This document shows, piece after piece, positions 1 through 11,700 of a DNA stretch of 64,000 bases. Positions within the stretch are counted from its first letter, which is position 1. The number at the start of each line of letters is the position of its first letter. The notes under the pieces were generated by a model. It made no database searches, was not told where the DNA came from, and worked only from the letters and a program-made list of their open reading frames with translations. The position numbers were made by a program, and so were the translations under genes. The stretch is from Cryoendolithus antarcticus (lineage: Eukaryota > Ascomycota > Dothideomycetes > Cladosporiales > Cladosporiaceae): assembly GCA_002077065.1 (NCBI GenBank), contig NAJO01000011.1, positions 147,001 to 211,000 on the forward strand, read 5' to 3'.

Positions 1-928
1 TCCCAGCCTTCTTGACAATAGGTACCGGAACTGCAGTCGCTGGCTTCGCCGGAGCATCGCTCTCATCGGAGCTGCTGTCGCTGCTGGTATCACTCTCCCC
101 GTCGTCAATCTCGCCCGAGCTTTCGGCAGCGTCAGATTCGTCACTGGAGCTTGAGCTGCCGCTGTCGCTTGAACCGTCTGCTGCGTCGACGGCATCCTTC
201 GCACTCTCAGACTCTTCGCTGTCAGAGCTGCTGGTGACGCTGCCGCTTGCCTCCACTTTGATCCCCGATCCACCACCGAAAATTGAGCTCGCAACGCTGC
301 TGTTGTCTGCTCCACTCTCCGCGCTCTCATCTTCCTCGCTATCACTGGGTGACTCCCCGCTACTCTCGGATTCTCCACCCTCGCTCTCGTCGTCGCTGTC
401 ATCGCTGCTGCTTCCACTGTCACAGTCGCTGGCGTCGTCGCTGGCAACGCCGTTGGGCAGCAGTGCGGCGGTCTCCTCCTCTTCACTCGAGCTGGAGTCA
501 TCTGACTCCGCCGAGCGGCTCGATGCTGAGCTAGATGATGCATCATCGGCAATCGCTGCAGCGACCACCGGCTCAGTCGTGTCCATCACATCCTCCTCAT
601 CCTCTGATTCAGAGTCCTCGCTGCTGCTGACATCCTCACTCTTGTCCTCCTCGTCACCATCACTGCTATCCTCGTCCTCGCTGTCACTCTCCGACTCGGC
701 AGGGGGTGTAGCAAGCTTCGCCTTCTTCGCCGCAGGAGCGGAGGGCTCTGGAGTCGCGGAAAGAGACTCTCTGGATGATTCGCTGTTGGCGTCGCTGATG
801 TCCGGAGAGGATGTCTCAGCGCGTTTGCGTTTGGCTCCAGCTCGGGCATCGTTTTGCAGCGCTGTCAATGCGCCCTGGTACCCATTCTCGAAGAGGTAGG
901 CCTCAACTTCCTCGAGCGAGAGTGACAT
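1..928 (-). CDS. SRP40/Nopp140-like nucleolar phosphoprotein, 5' part only
   Basis: Reading the minus strand from the ATG at 928 gives an open frame without a stop to the window edge, so the 3' part of the gene lies outside. The first ~25 residues (MSLSLEEVEAYLFENGYQGA...) look like a LisH-type helix pair, as in fungal SRP40/Nopp140 proteins. A basic KRKR/KKAK segment follows, then about 230 residues of alternating acidic and serine tracts (SSSSEEEE, SDSEED), typical casein-kinase-2 substrates. Nopp140/SRP40 proteins act in the nucleolus as chaperones for small nucleolar RNPs. The conserved C-terminal SRP40 domain that would confirm the family is not in the window, so another Ser/Asp-rich nuclear protein remains possible. 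The long serine/leucine-rich frame on the plus strand (12-899) is its antisense shadow. Confidence 0.72.
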   Translation of the reverse strand, partial: MSLSLEEVEAYLFENGYQGALTALQNDARAGAKRKRAETSSPDISDANSESSRESLSATPEPSAPAAKKAKLATPPAESESDSEDEDSSDGDEEDKSEDVSSSEDSESEDEEDVMDTTEPVVAAAIADDASSSSASSRSAESDDSSSSEEEETAALLPNGVASDDASDCDSGSSSDDSDDESEGGESESSGESPSDSEEDESAESGADNSSVASSIFGGGSGIKVEASGSVTSSSDSEESESAKDAVDAADGSSDSGSSSSSDESDAAESSGEIDDGESDTSSDSSSDESDAPAKPATAVPVPIVKKAG

Positions 929-2061
929 GGTCAGTATTTCTGGTATATAGGAGTGTATGGTAGAAGTATTGTGACTGCTGATTCCAAGTGAAGCATTGGA
1001 CACACATTTTCTCGGAGGCTCAAATTCTTTCAGGTGGAACTGCAGCTAATCGGCGAAGGTGTAGAGCCGACACTAGCGCCTTGGCGGCTCCCATGCTGGC
1101 TTAAGAAGTTTCCATTCCTTCGATCCTCTTTGATTCTACTATGTCGACTTTGTAAGGCTACCCTTACCCCTACACTCTCCGCCGCCACAGCATCACTAAC
1201 AGCAACTCTCCAGACTTCATGGAATCATTTCTATAGTAAACATCCACATACTGTGTTCTCTACATGAGCCACAGACTCCAACCTGGCTGATGAGCCGATG
1301 CCTCGAGCCCAAGAGTGATGCCGACGTGTGCGCTTCCCTCACGGGAGCGCATGGCGATGATCTCAACCCACTCGGATGTCTGGCTTCGGCCGGTCTGAGT
1401 GGGAGGGTTCGGCGGTACGTCTGACAGGTCCTTTGCTTTCATCTGATACTCTTCGCTGGTCGAAGAGGCAGGAGAAGGGGCTTAATCTGCTGAGGCTTAC
1501 CACAAGTGCACGCACCGCTTCATGCGAGCTCAGTCTTCCACTACCTTCGCAGGTCTGTCCTGTCCCTGCAGTGACCTCGCCTGAGTCGCCGTGAGTATCT
1601 ACACTGTCAAGACGGTGCCCGTTCATCAGGGGCCACATTGAGAACAGACGGATCACTGCTAGCATCTGTGGATCTCGTTGCTGACGTCTGTGACTTCATC
1701 TGCTGTGTACTCGCGGACCAGTCCGGAGCAGCACGAGAGGACCTGTGGAATAGGTTGCAAGAGCTAGCTGGACCTACGACCGGACACGCTTTGTAAGCCG
1801 GAGTCCAGCTCAGGATGTGGGCCAACCGTCCACGAACTCACTACTGCAAAAGACATCACCTCCCAGGAATTTTGGTGGGTAGTAGCCCGAGGATGATCAC
1901 GATGGCACGGCAGATTTACGTATCCAGAGTCGAGAAATTCGGATTTCTAAGCACTGGCTCCACTGTGCAAGCATGAAGACTGGCCCCAATCAGCTAATTG
2001 GGCGCTATGCCTACGTCCAGCACTAGCACACTCTTGCAGATTGCACCCTCGCGTTCTCACT
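929..2061. other. Intergenic, divergent promoters of the SRP40-like and MDR genes
   Basis: This 1.1 kb stretch separates two divergently transcribed genes. A TATA-like tatatag lies just upstream of the SRP40-like ATG (near 950). Short frames on both strands show no family resemblance or codon bias, and I see no RNA gene or repeat. Confidence 0.5.
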
Positions 2062-3141
2062 ATGTCGTCCAGCAACCGAGCATGGCAGATCGCCTCACCG
2101 GGCAAGCTCATCCTCGCCGATGCTGGCCCACGCCCTCCGCCCGGCCCACATCAAGTCCTCGTCCGCAATCGTGCAGTCTCACTCAATTATCGCGACCTCC
2201 TTTGCCTCGATCACTCGCCAAACTATCCGATCAAGCACAAGGCCGACCTGGTACCCTGTCTGGACGGTGCTGGCGAGATCGAAGCCGTGGGTGAAGGGTC
2301 GCAGTGGAAAGTCGGTGATCGAGTGATTATCCAGCCAAACACATGGTAGTCTGCACCACCTGATCATCTTCGGTCGGTCTGCTGACCTATCAGGCTCACC
2401 GGCACCGATCCTCGCAACTTCAAGCTCAATGAAACAATTGGAGCTGGTGAGATCGACGGCACGCTGCAGCAATACATGCTGTGGAATGACGACCGCGTCT
2501 TCAAAGCACCAGACAGCATGACTCTCGAGGAAGCTTGCACGCTGTACACGGCCGGCGTGACTGCCTGGTACAGTCTCAAGTATGGCGAGCCAAAGCTGCA
2601 AGCTGGAGGGAAGATCCTAACCCAAGGCACTGGCGGAGTAAGCTGCTACGCTATCCAGATTGCTGCAGCCTCAGGCGCGACCGTAGTGGCGACCTCCTCG
2701 TCCGATGAGAAGCTGGAGATCGCGAAGGAACTGGGAGCTAAGCACCTCATCAACTACCGCAAGACGCCCGACTGGTCCACAGATGTCCTCAAAGCCACGA
2801 ACAGTGAAGGCGTAGATGTCGTGGTCGAAGTCGTCGGTGGAGCGGGTCTGCTCGACTCTGTCAAAGCAGCGCGATTTGGCGGCCGGATCAGCGTCATCGG
2901 CATCTTGTCAGGCGACGACACGCCAGTCGCGCTCACACAGCCTCTGCTGTACGGAGCGAAGACTTTGCAAGCCTGCTTCGGTGCGGGTAGCAAGGAGATG
3001 GCTATCGAGCTTTCTGCATTTGCGGAGAAGCATCAATTGCATCCGCCTATCGCGCAGGTGTTCGAGTTCGACGAGGCGGACAAGGCGATGCAAGCGTTGC
3101 GGACGCTGAGTGGCGTGGGTAAGATCGTGATCAGAGTGTGA
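2062..3141 (+). CDS. Zinc-free medium-chain alcohol dehydrogenase/quinone oxidoreductase-like protein
   Basis: Two exons, 2062-2345 and 2394-3141, joined by a 48 bp intron (GTAGTC..CAG, branch CTGAC) whose removal restores W-L-T-G-T-D across the junction; 343 aa. The N-terminal GroES-like half carries NYRDLLCLDH, and the Rossmann half carries GTGGVSCYAIQIA followed by ATSSSDEKLE, so it should bind NADP(H). The Cys/His ligands of the catalytic zinc are absent, as in quinone-oxidoreductase-like and S. pombe C1773.06c-like members. It probably reduces or oxidises small carbonyl compounds or alcohols in the cytosol; the substrate cannot be inferred. The ATG at 2062 is the first methionine in frame. 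The next gene converges on it from the minus strand. Confidence 0.88.
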
Positions 3142-3205
3142 TGCAGCTAGAATGCATGCAGTGACTCTTCGAAGTAGCTCATCTTCAAGTAGATTTATTT
3201 CTTCG

Positions 3206-4342
3206 TCAGCCAGACGCGGAACCTTTCCCCCCGAACATGGAACGGGCAGCCAGCTGCTTCTTGTACCCGTCGCAGCTCCTCCTGACGCCCTCCCTCAGAC
3301 CCACCCCGTCAATAAGCGGCCGATACCCCAACATCTTCACAGCTTTCTCACAACTCACATATCTGACCGCGGCTGCATCTCGCACACTGCCCCTTCCAAT
3401 GCCCACTTCTCTCCCAGAGATCCAGCCCCACAACTCCATTAGCCAAGCCCATACCAATGCCATCTCAACCGGGATCTTGGTCCTACGCCTCGGATAATGC
3501 CCCAGCTCCGCCCAGATCGCTGCAAGTAGGTCCCAGAAGCACACAGGCTGCTGATTGGTGATGAAGAAGACCTCTCCAGCAGCAGTGCTGGAAGAGAGAA
3601 GATTCTCAGCTGCCAGGACGTGGGCCAAAGCCGCATTAGAGATGTAGAGCCAGTCGGAGAGATTGTTACCATCGCCTATGATGAAACCAGTCTCGCCCTT
3701 GGCGATCAAACCGTGGATCAGCGAAATGACCTGCGTGTCCTCTGGGCCGATGATCGGAGCTGGCCTAAGAACGCAGGCCTTCAGCCCAGCTGCACCGTGT
3801 GCAGGATCGAGGACGAACGCTTCAGCAAGCGCTTTCGAGCGGCCATAGTGCAGCGTTGCACGCCCTATGGGTAAAGTCTCATCGATGTAATAGTAGTCAC
3901 GAGTAAGGTCATCAGTCACAGCTGCGATGCTGCTGGTGTACACAAAAGCCTTGCAGCCTGCCGCCAAAGCAGCTTCTAGGACATTGACAGTGCCGTTGGA
4001 ATTCACGGCCTTGACGCGCTGCCAGTCGGAATCCCTCGTGGAGTAGCGAGCAGCGCCAGAAGGGATCAAAGCGGCGGAGTGTACTACCAGATCCGGCTTG
4101 CATGATGCGAGAGCGATGAAGACGGCATTCCGATCGCGGATGTCGACTTCGTAGGTCTGATCTATTAGGGGAGACTGTGCGTGGTTCGGTGCGTAAAGAT
4201 CGAGGCAGAATATGGTCCAGTTGGGGTGTCGTCCATGGAGCTGGTTGATGACTTCTCGGCCTAGAAATCCTGCCCCGCCTGTCACCAGAACACGAGCGTT
4301 TTCGGGATACTGCTTAGTCTTCAGCAAAATAGCAGTGGCCAT
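3206..4342 (-). CDS. Extended SDR, 3beta-hydroxysteroid dehydrogenase/isomerase family
   Basis: Intronless, 378 aa from the first ATG in frame at 4342. The NAD-binding motif TGGAGFLG is at residues 21-28 and the catalytic pair is Y166-x3-K170 (YGRSK). The C-terminal region includes a hydrophobic, tryptophan-rich stretch (MALVWAWLMELWGW) that may associate with membrane. The layout matches the 3beta-HSD/sterol-4alpha-carboxylate 3-dehydrogenase branch of extended SDRs, which oxidise a 3-hydroxyl on sterol-like or other substrates. Whether this is the ergosterol enzyme Erg26 or one of the many fungal paralogues cannot be told from sequence alone; a paralogue seems likelier because the match is only general. 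It converges with the MDR gene at its 3' end. Confidence 0.82.
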   Translation of the reverse strand: MATAILLKTKQYPENARVLVTGGAGFLGREVINQLHGRHPNWTIFCLDLYAPNHAQSPLIDQTYEVDIRDRNAVFIALASCKPDLVVHSAALIPSGAARYSTRDSDWQRVKAVNSNGTVNVLEAALAAGCKAFVYTSSIAAVTDDLTRDYYYIDETLPIGRATLHYGRSKALAEAFVLDPAHGAAGLKACVLRPAPIIGPEDTQVISLIHGLIAKGETGFIIGDGNNLSDWLYISNAALAHVLAAENLLSSSTAAGEVFFITNQQPVCFWDLLAAIWAELGHYPRRRTKIPVEMALVWAWLMELWGWISGREVGIGRGSVRDAAAVRYVSCEKAVKMLGYRPLIDGVGLREGVRRSCDGYKKQLAARSMFGGKGSASG

Positions 4343-4687
4343 GAAGATTTCTTGTGAACTGTCGCAGATGTGGAGCACAGTATTGAGGAATTAGGAAGAA
4401 GAGAAAGTGGGCACCAATGCTAACGAAACGTGAGGTGAGAGACAGAGCGCTGAAAAGTGGAGAGCTGAACTCGCCAGCCGCTGTGCTGCTTACTGACAGT
4501 GCAGAGATGACGATGGGGTGGACAGTCGAGGATGCATATATGTATACAGTGTATGTCCTTGGCTTGATCTCACGTACCTTGATGTGGGCATTACGTGCGA
4601 GTGGCATCTTGGACACCAGCACTCGGTGCTCAGGCTTGATACCCTGCGGCGGACAGGCCGATGCATCGACAGATTCCTTCAGCAAGC
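4343..4687. other. Intergenic between the SDR start and the CCT2 stop
   Basis: This stretch holds the promoter of the SDR gene and the 3' end of CCT2. A TATA-like run (catatatgtatac) at about 4534-4546 is the only evident element. No coding signal seen. Confidence 0.5.
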
Positions 4688-6368
4688 TCACATCCGCTCC
4701 CTCGGTCGCGGTGCGCTCCTGACAATCGAATCAACTCGCAACAGCAGCTCAGCAGCCTCGCTGGCAGAGTTGACAACCGCCCGCTTGAGCTGCAACGACT
4801 CTTTGACGCCGAGCTTGCGCATGTCTGCCACTGCGCCGCCAGGCGTCATCAGGTCGAGGCCGGAGTTGCTCATGCCTGAGTAGACTGCCTTTCGTAGTCT
4901 GGCAACGAGATCTGAGGAGTCGAGTCCAGCATTGTCTGCCAAGATGGTGGGTAGTTGGCGCAGAGCTTTAGAGAACGCATCAACAGCAAGCGCCTTCTTG
5001 CCTGCCACATTCTGCGATGCGTGGTCAACCGCCTTCGCCATATTCATTTCTGCACAACCACCTCCAAGAGTCGTGCGTGGGTTGCCCACAGTCTGTGAGA
5101 GTACTGCAAGCGCATCGTGCAGGCTTCTGTCTGCCTCGTCGAGAAGCTGCTCGGTGGCACCCCGCAGCACGATGGTGCACGCACGACCTGCAGCAACACC
5201 AGAGAAGCGGATGAGCGTGTCCTCGCCGATGATCACCTCGTCAATCAGATCGCAGTGACCGAGCTTGACATGCTCTGGGTGCTCGAACGTCGATGTGATC
5301 TCAGCACCAGTGACAAGTGCTAGCCTCTCCACACCGTCAAAGTCCGCATGCTCAATGCTCGCAATCCCAGCATCCGAGAAGAGCTGCTCAGGCCAGTTGT
5401 AGATCAGTTGCCGGTTCACAAAGCAGTTGATGCCGTGCGTCTTGATCCGCTCCACCTTCTGCTTCATCTTCTCCCTCTCCGCCTTCTCCAGCTCTGCCAA
5501 TTTCCCAGTCCCTTCTACCTTCAGTCTTGCACCAAAGATCTTCACCTTGTCTGTGTCCATGCTCGTGTTGGCGACCAGGATCTTCGCATTTTCGATCCGC
5601 TTCGGCTGGTTCACGCCGAACTTCTTATCGAGGATGAAGCCAGGGTCGAGATACGAGTCTGACAATTTACCGCCTGCCTTCTTGATGATCTGGATGTTCG
5701 TCAAGTCTGTTGCTCCGCGCATCCGCAGCACTGCGTCTGTAGCCAAGTTGGCGAAGTAGTCGCGATCTTGGCTCAAGACTTTCGAGCTGAGTGTCGTTCG
5801 TGCGATATCCACCAGATCCTTCCGGAACTGCACCTCGTCTGTGCTGTGATCTACACTGTGCTCCTCCAATGCCTTCAGTGCAGCAGCTGTGGCTATCCGG
5901 TAGCCCTCGATGATCGTCTGTGGATGTATCTTCTGGTTCACCAAGATCTCTGCCTCGCGTAGAAGCTCTGCCGCCAGTACTGCAACACTCGTGGTTCCGT
6001 CTCCCACCTCGTCGTCTTGCACCTTCGAGATATTGACCAGCACTTTTGCTGCCGCATTGTCAAGTGCTATGCTCTTGAGGATTGTGGCACCGTCATTCGT
6101 CACCATGATCTCGCCTGTGCTTGCTGATTGCAGGATCTTGTCCATGCCTTTCGGCCCCAGCGTTGACTTCACAAGGTCGCCTACTGCTATTGCGCCGACG
6201 AACGAACCTGTATGCTGTCAGTATTGCATTTGTTGTGCTACAGTCTGACTACTCACTCAACCGCGCATTCTCTCCCTTCTCCTCTTGCACATCGTCCGCG
6301 AAGATCTGCGCCTACACGTTCGTCAGTCGAGTCGTTGCGGTATGAGTGTGAGCAGCCAAGCGCACCAT
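4688..6368 (-). CDS. CCT2: T-complex protein 1 subunit beta (CCT2)
   Basis: Three exons on the minus strand: the ATG alone (6368-6366), 6311-6257 and 6207-4688, with introns of 54 and 49 nt; 525 aa. Splicing gives [20 protein letters not shown] joined to [11 protein letters not shown] and then [13 protein letters not shown], the conserved N-terminus of CCT-beta. GDGTTS (ATP site) and GGG near the AEMNMA motif are present, and the C-terminus ends [15 protein letters not shown], close to the family end. CCT2 is one of eight subunits of the cytosolic TRiC/CCT chaperonin that folds actin, tubulin and WD40 proteins. The start codon is cut off from the rest of the coding sequence by intron 1. It is head-to-head with the SAD1 gene, sharing 234 bp. 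Confidence 0.95.
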
Positions 6369-6602
6369 GATTGTGCTTGTGTTTGTGTTCAGTCACTAGT
6401 ATGATAGATTCGAGAACAAGCGAGCGGCACGTGGCGGTAGAGAACTTGAGATTTAGGTGTTGTATGTGCTTCCTTCGATCTGCCTCGTGGCTTGGAACTT
6501 TTTGTCGCGTGTCTGCGCGACGTGGGGAGCTTCAAAAACGCGGCGTCACTTCCGTCACTCTGCAGACGACCACGACTTCGAGAACTATTTCATAACGCAC
6601 AA

Positions 6603-8297
6603 ATGGCTAAGCGACCGGCCAAGAGGGCAGCGGAGGAGCCTCTGGAGGACGTTGTCGCAGTGTCATCGCCGTTGCCTAAACGAGCGCGGGTAGAGGAGGT
6701 TGCGGACGAGGATCTCCCACCACCCCCTCCACCCCCTCCAGAAGCTGTCGCACATGGCGCGAATGGATCGCACGTCAAGAGAGATACTGTAGCGGATCAG
6801 GAGAGCGAGGACGATCATGAAGATGAAACTGAGGAGGACGGAGACGAGGACGTGCCTGCCGTGCGACAAGTAGCACCTGCCGAAGGTTACAGCGATCTCT
6901 ACCTCGACACAGTTGATCGCGCACGACTAGACTTCGACTTCGAAAAGCTATGCTCAGTCACACTAAGCAACATCAACGTCTATGCCTGCCTTGTTTGCGG
7001 CAAGTACTTTTCAGGTAGAGGACCGAAGACATCAGCCTACTTCCATGCGCTGGAGGTGGGCCACCATGTCTACATCAACATGGGCACGAAGAAAGTGTAC
7101 GTCCTGCCGGAGGGCTACGAGGTGCAAAGTACAGGTCTGGAGGACATCAAGGTAGTGGTAGATCCAAAGTTCACGCCAGAAGAGGTCAAGGCACTAGATC
7201 GGCAGAAGCAACCTGCATGGGATCTGGCAGGGCGGAAGTACATCCCAGGGTACGTTGGTCTCAACAACATCAAAGCGAACGACTATCTCAATGTTGTGAT
7301 CCAGTCCCTGGCCCACGTCGCACCTTTGCGCAATTTCTGCATGCTAGAGGATCTGTCGACACGACCACAGCTTGTGCAGCGATTTAGCACACTCGTACGG
7401 AAGCTCTGGAACTCGCGAGCGTTCAAGTCGCACGTCTCGCCGCATGAGCTCATTCAAGAGATCAGTCTGCGATCCGGGAAGAAATTCTCACTATCCGAGC
7501 AGGCTGATCCGGTAGAGTTCCTCAGCTGGTTCCTTAACAATCTCCACCTCAGCCTGGGTGGCAGTAAAACCAAGCCAGGGTCATCAATCATCCAACGGAT
7601 ATTCCAGGGCCATCTCAGGGTAGAGTCGCAGTCCATCACAGCTCGCGCAGATGCGCACGACCGCCTGCGCTTCGAAGATGCCGAGATCAAGACCCAAGAA
7701 TCGCCGTTCATGATCCTCTCGCTTGACCTTCCTCCAGCGCCACTGTTCCAAGACAACAGCAAGAAGAACATCATCCCTCAAGTCCCGCTCACGACGCTCC
7801 TGCAAAAGTACTCGGGAGTCCAAGCACAGGAGCGACTGAACACACGACTACGATATAGACTGCTACATCCACTTCCACCTTTCCTGATCATGCACGTCAA
7901 GCGCTTCGCATCGAACAAATTTCTGCAGTCTCAGCGAAATCCCACGATCGTCACATTCAACCCGCGATCACTCGACTTGTCGCCTTATATCGAGCCGAAC
8001 CCGTCAGTGCACCCACTGAATGAGCCCGTGGTCTACGATCTGGTCGCCAACATTACGCATGAGGGCGTGAAGGTCAGGGACGACAGCGTGGAAGGTGAGG
8101 CGGAGAGGAAAGTCTGGAGAGCGCATGTGAAGGAGAGTGGAGGCGCTGAGGGAGGGAAGGCGGAGCAGTGGTGGGAGATGCAGGACCTGTTTGTTGAAAA
8201 GGTGAACGCAGATCTGCTGAGCACCAAGGAGGCTTACGTTATGGTGTGGGAGAGGAGGAAAGCTACGAAGGCGAAGGGGAGAGGCGATGCAACGTAG
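6603..8297 (+). CDS. SAD1: U4/U6.U5 tri-snRNP protein SAD1/USP39 (inactive ubiquitin protease fold)
   Basis: Single exon, 564 aa from the ATG at 6603; the frame is open further upstream, but MAKRPAKRAAEE is the natural basic N-terminus. An acidic, proline-rich leader (PPPPPPPP near residue 40) is followed by a zf-UBP finger (YACLVCGKYFSGRGP ... HALEVGHHVY) at about residues 120-160 and a UCH/USP fold from about 215. The catalytic Cys box of true USPs is replaced by GLNNIKANDYLNVV, so no protease activity is expected. This change is characteristic of Sad1/USP39, which keeps the tri-snRNP assembled for pre-mRNA splicing in the nucleus. It shares a short divergent promoter with CCT2. Confidence 0.93.
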   Translation: MAKRPAKRAAEEPLEDVVAVSSPLPKRARVEEVADEDLPPPPPPPPEAVAHGANGSHVKRDTVADQESEDDHEDETEEDGDEDVPAVRQVAPAEGYSDLYLDTVDRARLDFDFEKLCSVTLSNINVYACLVCGKYFSGRGPKTSAYFHALEVGHHVYINMGTKKVYVLPEGYEVQSTGLEDIKVVVDPKFTPEEVKALDRQKQPAWDLAGRKYIPGYVGLNNIKANDYLNVVIQSLAHVAPLRNFCMLEDLSTRPQLVQRFSTLVRKLWNSRAFKSHVSPHELIQEISLRSGKKFSLSEQADPVEFLSWFLNNLHLSLGGSKTKPGSSIIQRIFQGHLRVESQSITARADAHDRLRFEDAEIKTQESPFMILSLDLPPAPLFQDNSKKNIIPQVPLTTLLQKYSGVQAQERLNTRLRYRLLHPLPPFLIMHVKRFASNKFLQSQRNPTIVTFNPRSLDLSPYIEPNPSVHPLNEPVVYDLVANITHEGVKVRDDSVEGEAERKVWRAHVKESGGAEGGKAEQWWEMQDLFVEKVNADLLSTKEAYVMVWERRKATKAKGRGDAT

Positions 8298-8735
8298 ACG
8301 ATATCCCCCAGTATGGACAGTGTCCAGCTGCAACACTCGGGGCTTCCTTGTAGTCCTCCATGTCCACGGGCTCCCTTCCGCGTGCTGTCACCTACGTGTT
8401 CACATGGGCTCGGAAATAGTGTACTCGAGTCATGTCTTTTCCATGAGGCTCTTCGGCTGCACCTACTCTCATCTCGGCACATCTCTATGCCGTCATGCCG
8501 TATGCAGGAACCACCGATGGTCAAAGTGAACAAGTGGACAGATGGGAAACTTTTTTTCAAACGCAGTTCGATAGTTCTGGTACGATGATATGACCTAACC
8601 AGATTGAACAGCTAACAAGGGCGCATGCAATCACGACAATACGGGCTTCCGCAAACCGAAGGCTTCCACGAGCATCTCACTCCCCGCATACACTTCGGCT
8701 TCCATTGTCTCTAATCAGCGTGAGCCGAGACCGAC
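8298..8735. other. Intergenic upstream of the Ca2+ ATPase gene
   Basis: About 440 bp between two genes on the same strand. It must contain the SAD1 terminator and the promoter of the Ca2+ ATPase gene. No clear TATA box, repeat or coding signal was seen. Confidence 0.45.
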
Positions 8736-11700
8736 ATGGACAACGCATATGTACGCGAGGCGCGGGACGTCCTTGCCCAGTTTGATGTCACTGAGAAATC
8801 TGGTCTAAGTGATCGCGCCGTGGAGGCTTCGCGACAAAAACATGGCCCGAACAGCATACCAGAGGACCCACCAACACCACTTTGGGAACTGATCTTGGAG
8901 CAATTCAAGGATCAGCTTGTGCTCATACTACTGGGGAGCGCTGCGATCTCGTTTGTTCTTGCACTCTTCGAAGAGGAGGAAGGATGGACCGCTTTTGTCG
9001 ACCCGGCTGTGATCCTCACGATCCTCATTCTCAACGCAGTAGTGGGTGTGAGTCAAGAGTCGTCAGCGGAAAAGGCGATCGCAGCCCTGCAGGAATACAG
9101 CGCGAACACAGCCAAGGTGATCCGCAATGGCACGATACAGCATGTCAAGGCGGACGAATTGGTACCCGGTGATATCGTGGATGTGGCCGTAGGAAACAGA
9201 GTACCGGCAGACTGCAGGATGTTGAGCATTAACAGCAACAGCTTCCGCGTTGATCAGTCGATCTTGACTGGCGAGAGTGAGAGTGTAGCAAAGGAGGTCC
9301 ACGCGATCAAGGACGAGCAGGCTGTAAAGCAAGATCAGATCAACATGCTCTTCTCGGGAACGACAATCGTTACTGGACATGCACATGCAGTCGTTGTGCT
9401 CACAGGGACAAACACGGCGATCGGTGACATTCACGAGAGCATTACGTCGCAGATCTCGCAGCCAACGCCGTTGAAGGAGAAGCTGAACGAGTTCGGCGAC
9501 ACGCTCGCGAAGGTCATCTCGGGAATCTGTATCCTGGTATGGCTGATCAACATTCAACATTTCAACGATCCCTCTCATGGAAGCAGCTGGACCAAGGGCG
9601 CCATCTACTACCTCAAGATCGCCGTTTCGCTGGGCGTGGCTGCTATTCCCGAAGGTCTGGCAGTGGTGATCACCACTTGTCTTGCGCTAGGTACTCGAAC
9701 GATGGCCAAGAAGAACGCGATCGTGCGCAGTCTGCCATCTGTAGAAACCCTCGGCAGCTGCAGCGTCATCTGTTCCGACAAGACAGGGACTCTGACCACG
9801 AATCAGATGAGCGTGAACAAGGTTGTGCACATCAACGACGCTGGGACTGGACTCGAGGATCTGGATGTTGAAGGGACAAGCTTTGCCCCAACAGGTCTCA
9901 TTCGCCGAGGCGGGAAGACAGTCGAGCACCCGGCTGCAGCGTCGGCAACAGTGGCACGCATTGCTGAGGCAGCATCAGTATGCAACGACTCGGAGCTCTC
10001 GTACGATGAGAAGACGAAGTCTTATGTCATGGTAGGCGAGCCAACGGAGGGCGCTCTACGCACACTGGTTGAGAAGATCGGGACTCCCAACAGCGTATAC
10101 AACGCTACACGATCAAGTCTGTCACCTGAGGAGCTGCGTTCGTTCGCAACCAACGAGTATGCACAGCGAGCACCGAAGTTGCGGACCTTTGAGTTCTCGC
10201 GAGACCGCAAGAGTATGTCTGTGCTCGTTGAGGGAAACCGACTGCTCGTGAAGGGCGCGCCGGAGACGATCCTAGATCGCTGCACACACTGCTCGGCAGG
10301 CTCCAGCGGCAAGAAAGTGAACCTCACAGACAGGCTGAGGTCGCTGCTTGACGCCGAGGTAGTCGAGTATGGTGCCCAAGGTCTCCGCGTCATGGCCCTC
10401 GCAAGTGTTGACAAGGTTTCATCAAGCAAGGCGAACAGCGCAAAGTCGACATCAGAGTACCAAGATCTCGAGCAGAACATGACGCTGCTTGGTCTTGTTG
10501 GTATGCTCGACCCGCCGCGGCCTGAAGTAGCCGACAGCATACGAAAGTGCCGCTCCGCAGGCATCCGAGTCATTGTGATTACAGGAGACAGTCAGCCGAC
10601 TGCAGAGACGATATGTCGACAGATCGGTGTGTTTGGCCAGGACGAGAACCTCAAGGGCAAGAGCTACACCGGACGACAATTTGATGCGATGTCGGAAGAG
10701 CAACAGCTCGAAGCTGCTCGACATGCATCACTCTTCTGCCGCACAGAGCCGACACACAAGAGCAAGCTGGTCGATCTCCTTCAGTCCATGGGCGAGGTGG
10801 TAGCGATGACAGGTGATGGTGTGAACGACGCACCAGCGCTGAAGAAGAGCGACATCGGTGTAGCCATGGGCAGCGGTACTGATGTAGCTAAGATGGCAGC
10901 CGACATGGTACTCGCAGACAACAACTTCGCCACGATCGAGTCGGCTGTCGAGGAAGGTCGCAGTATCTACAACAACACCCAGCAGTTCATTCGATACCTC
11001 ATCTCGTCGAATATCGGCGAGGTCGTGTCGATCTTCTTGACAGCTGCGCTTGGCATGCCCGAGGCGTTGATTCCGGTGCAGCTATTGTGGGTGAACCTGG
11101 TGACCGACGGTCTTCCAGCAACAGCACTGAGCTTCAACCCCAAGGATCACGACGTGATGAACCGTCCGCCTAGAAAGCGCGACGAGCCTCTCATCAGCGG
11201 CTGGCTCTTCTTCCGCTACATGGTCATTGGCACATACGTCGGTCTCGCCACAGTCGGTGGCTATGCTTGGTACTTCATGTACTTTGCCTCCGGACCTCAG
11301 ATCACCTTCTACCAGCTAGTAAGTTTTCGTCATGCCCTCTGCTTCTCTTCAAGTATCGCTGACATTACATGTAGACCCACTTCCACAGTTGCGCCTCCCT
11401 TTTCCCTCAGATCGGCTGCCCAATCTTCACCGACTCCCCCGCCCGCACAGCCTCAACAATCTCCCTCTCAATCCTCGTTGTGATTGAGATGCTGAACGCC
11501 ATGAATGCCCTTTCCTCTTCGGAATCGCTCGTCACCCTGCCGCTTTGGCGGAACATGGTGCTCGTCTACGCGATCACATTGAGCATGGTGCTGCACTTCG
11601 CGCTACTGTATACGCCTATACTGCAGGGCGTGTTTGGTATTGTGCCGCTGGGTTGGGATGAGTGGAAGGTCGTGCTCGTGTGGAGTGCGCCAATCATTGT

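Noticed and set aside
12..899. 295-codon plus-strand frame rich in Ser and Leu
   Set aside because: It is the antisense of an acidic Ser-rich gene on the minus strand, which has an ATG, LisH-like start and nuclear signals; the plus frame has no domain or natural start.
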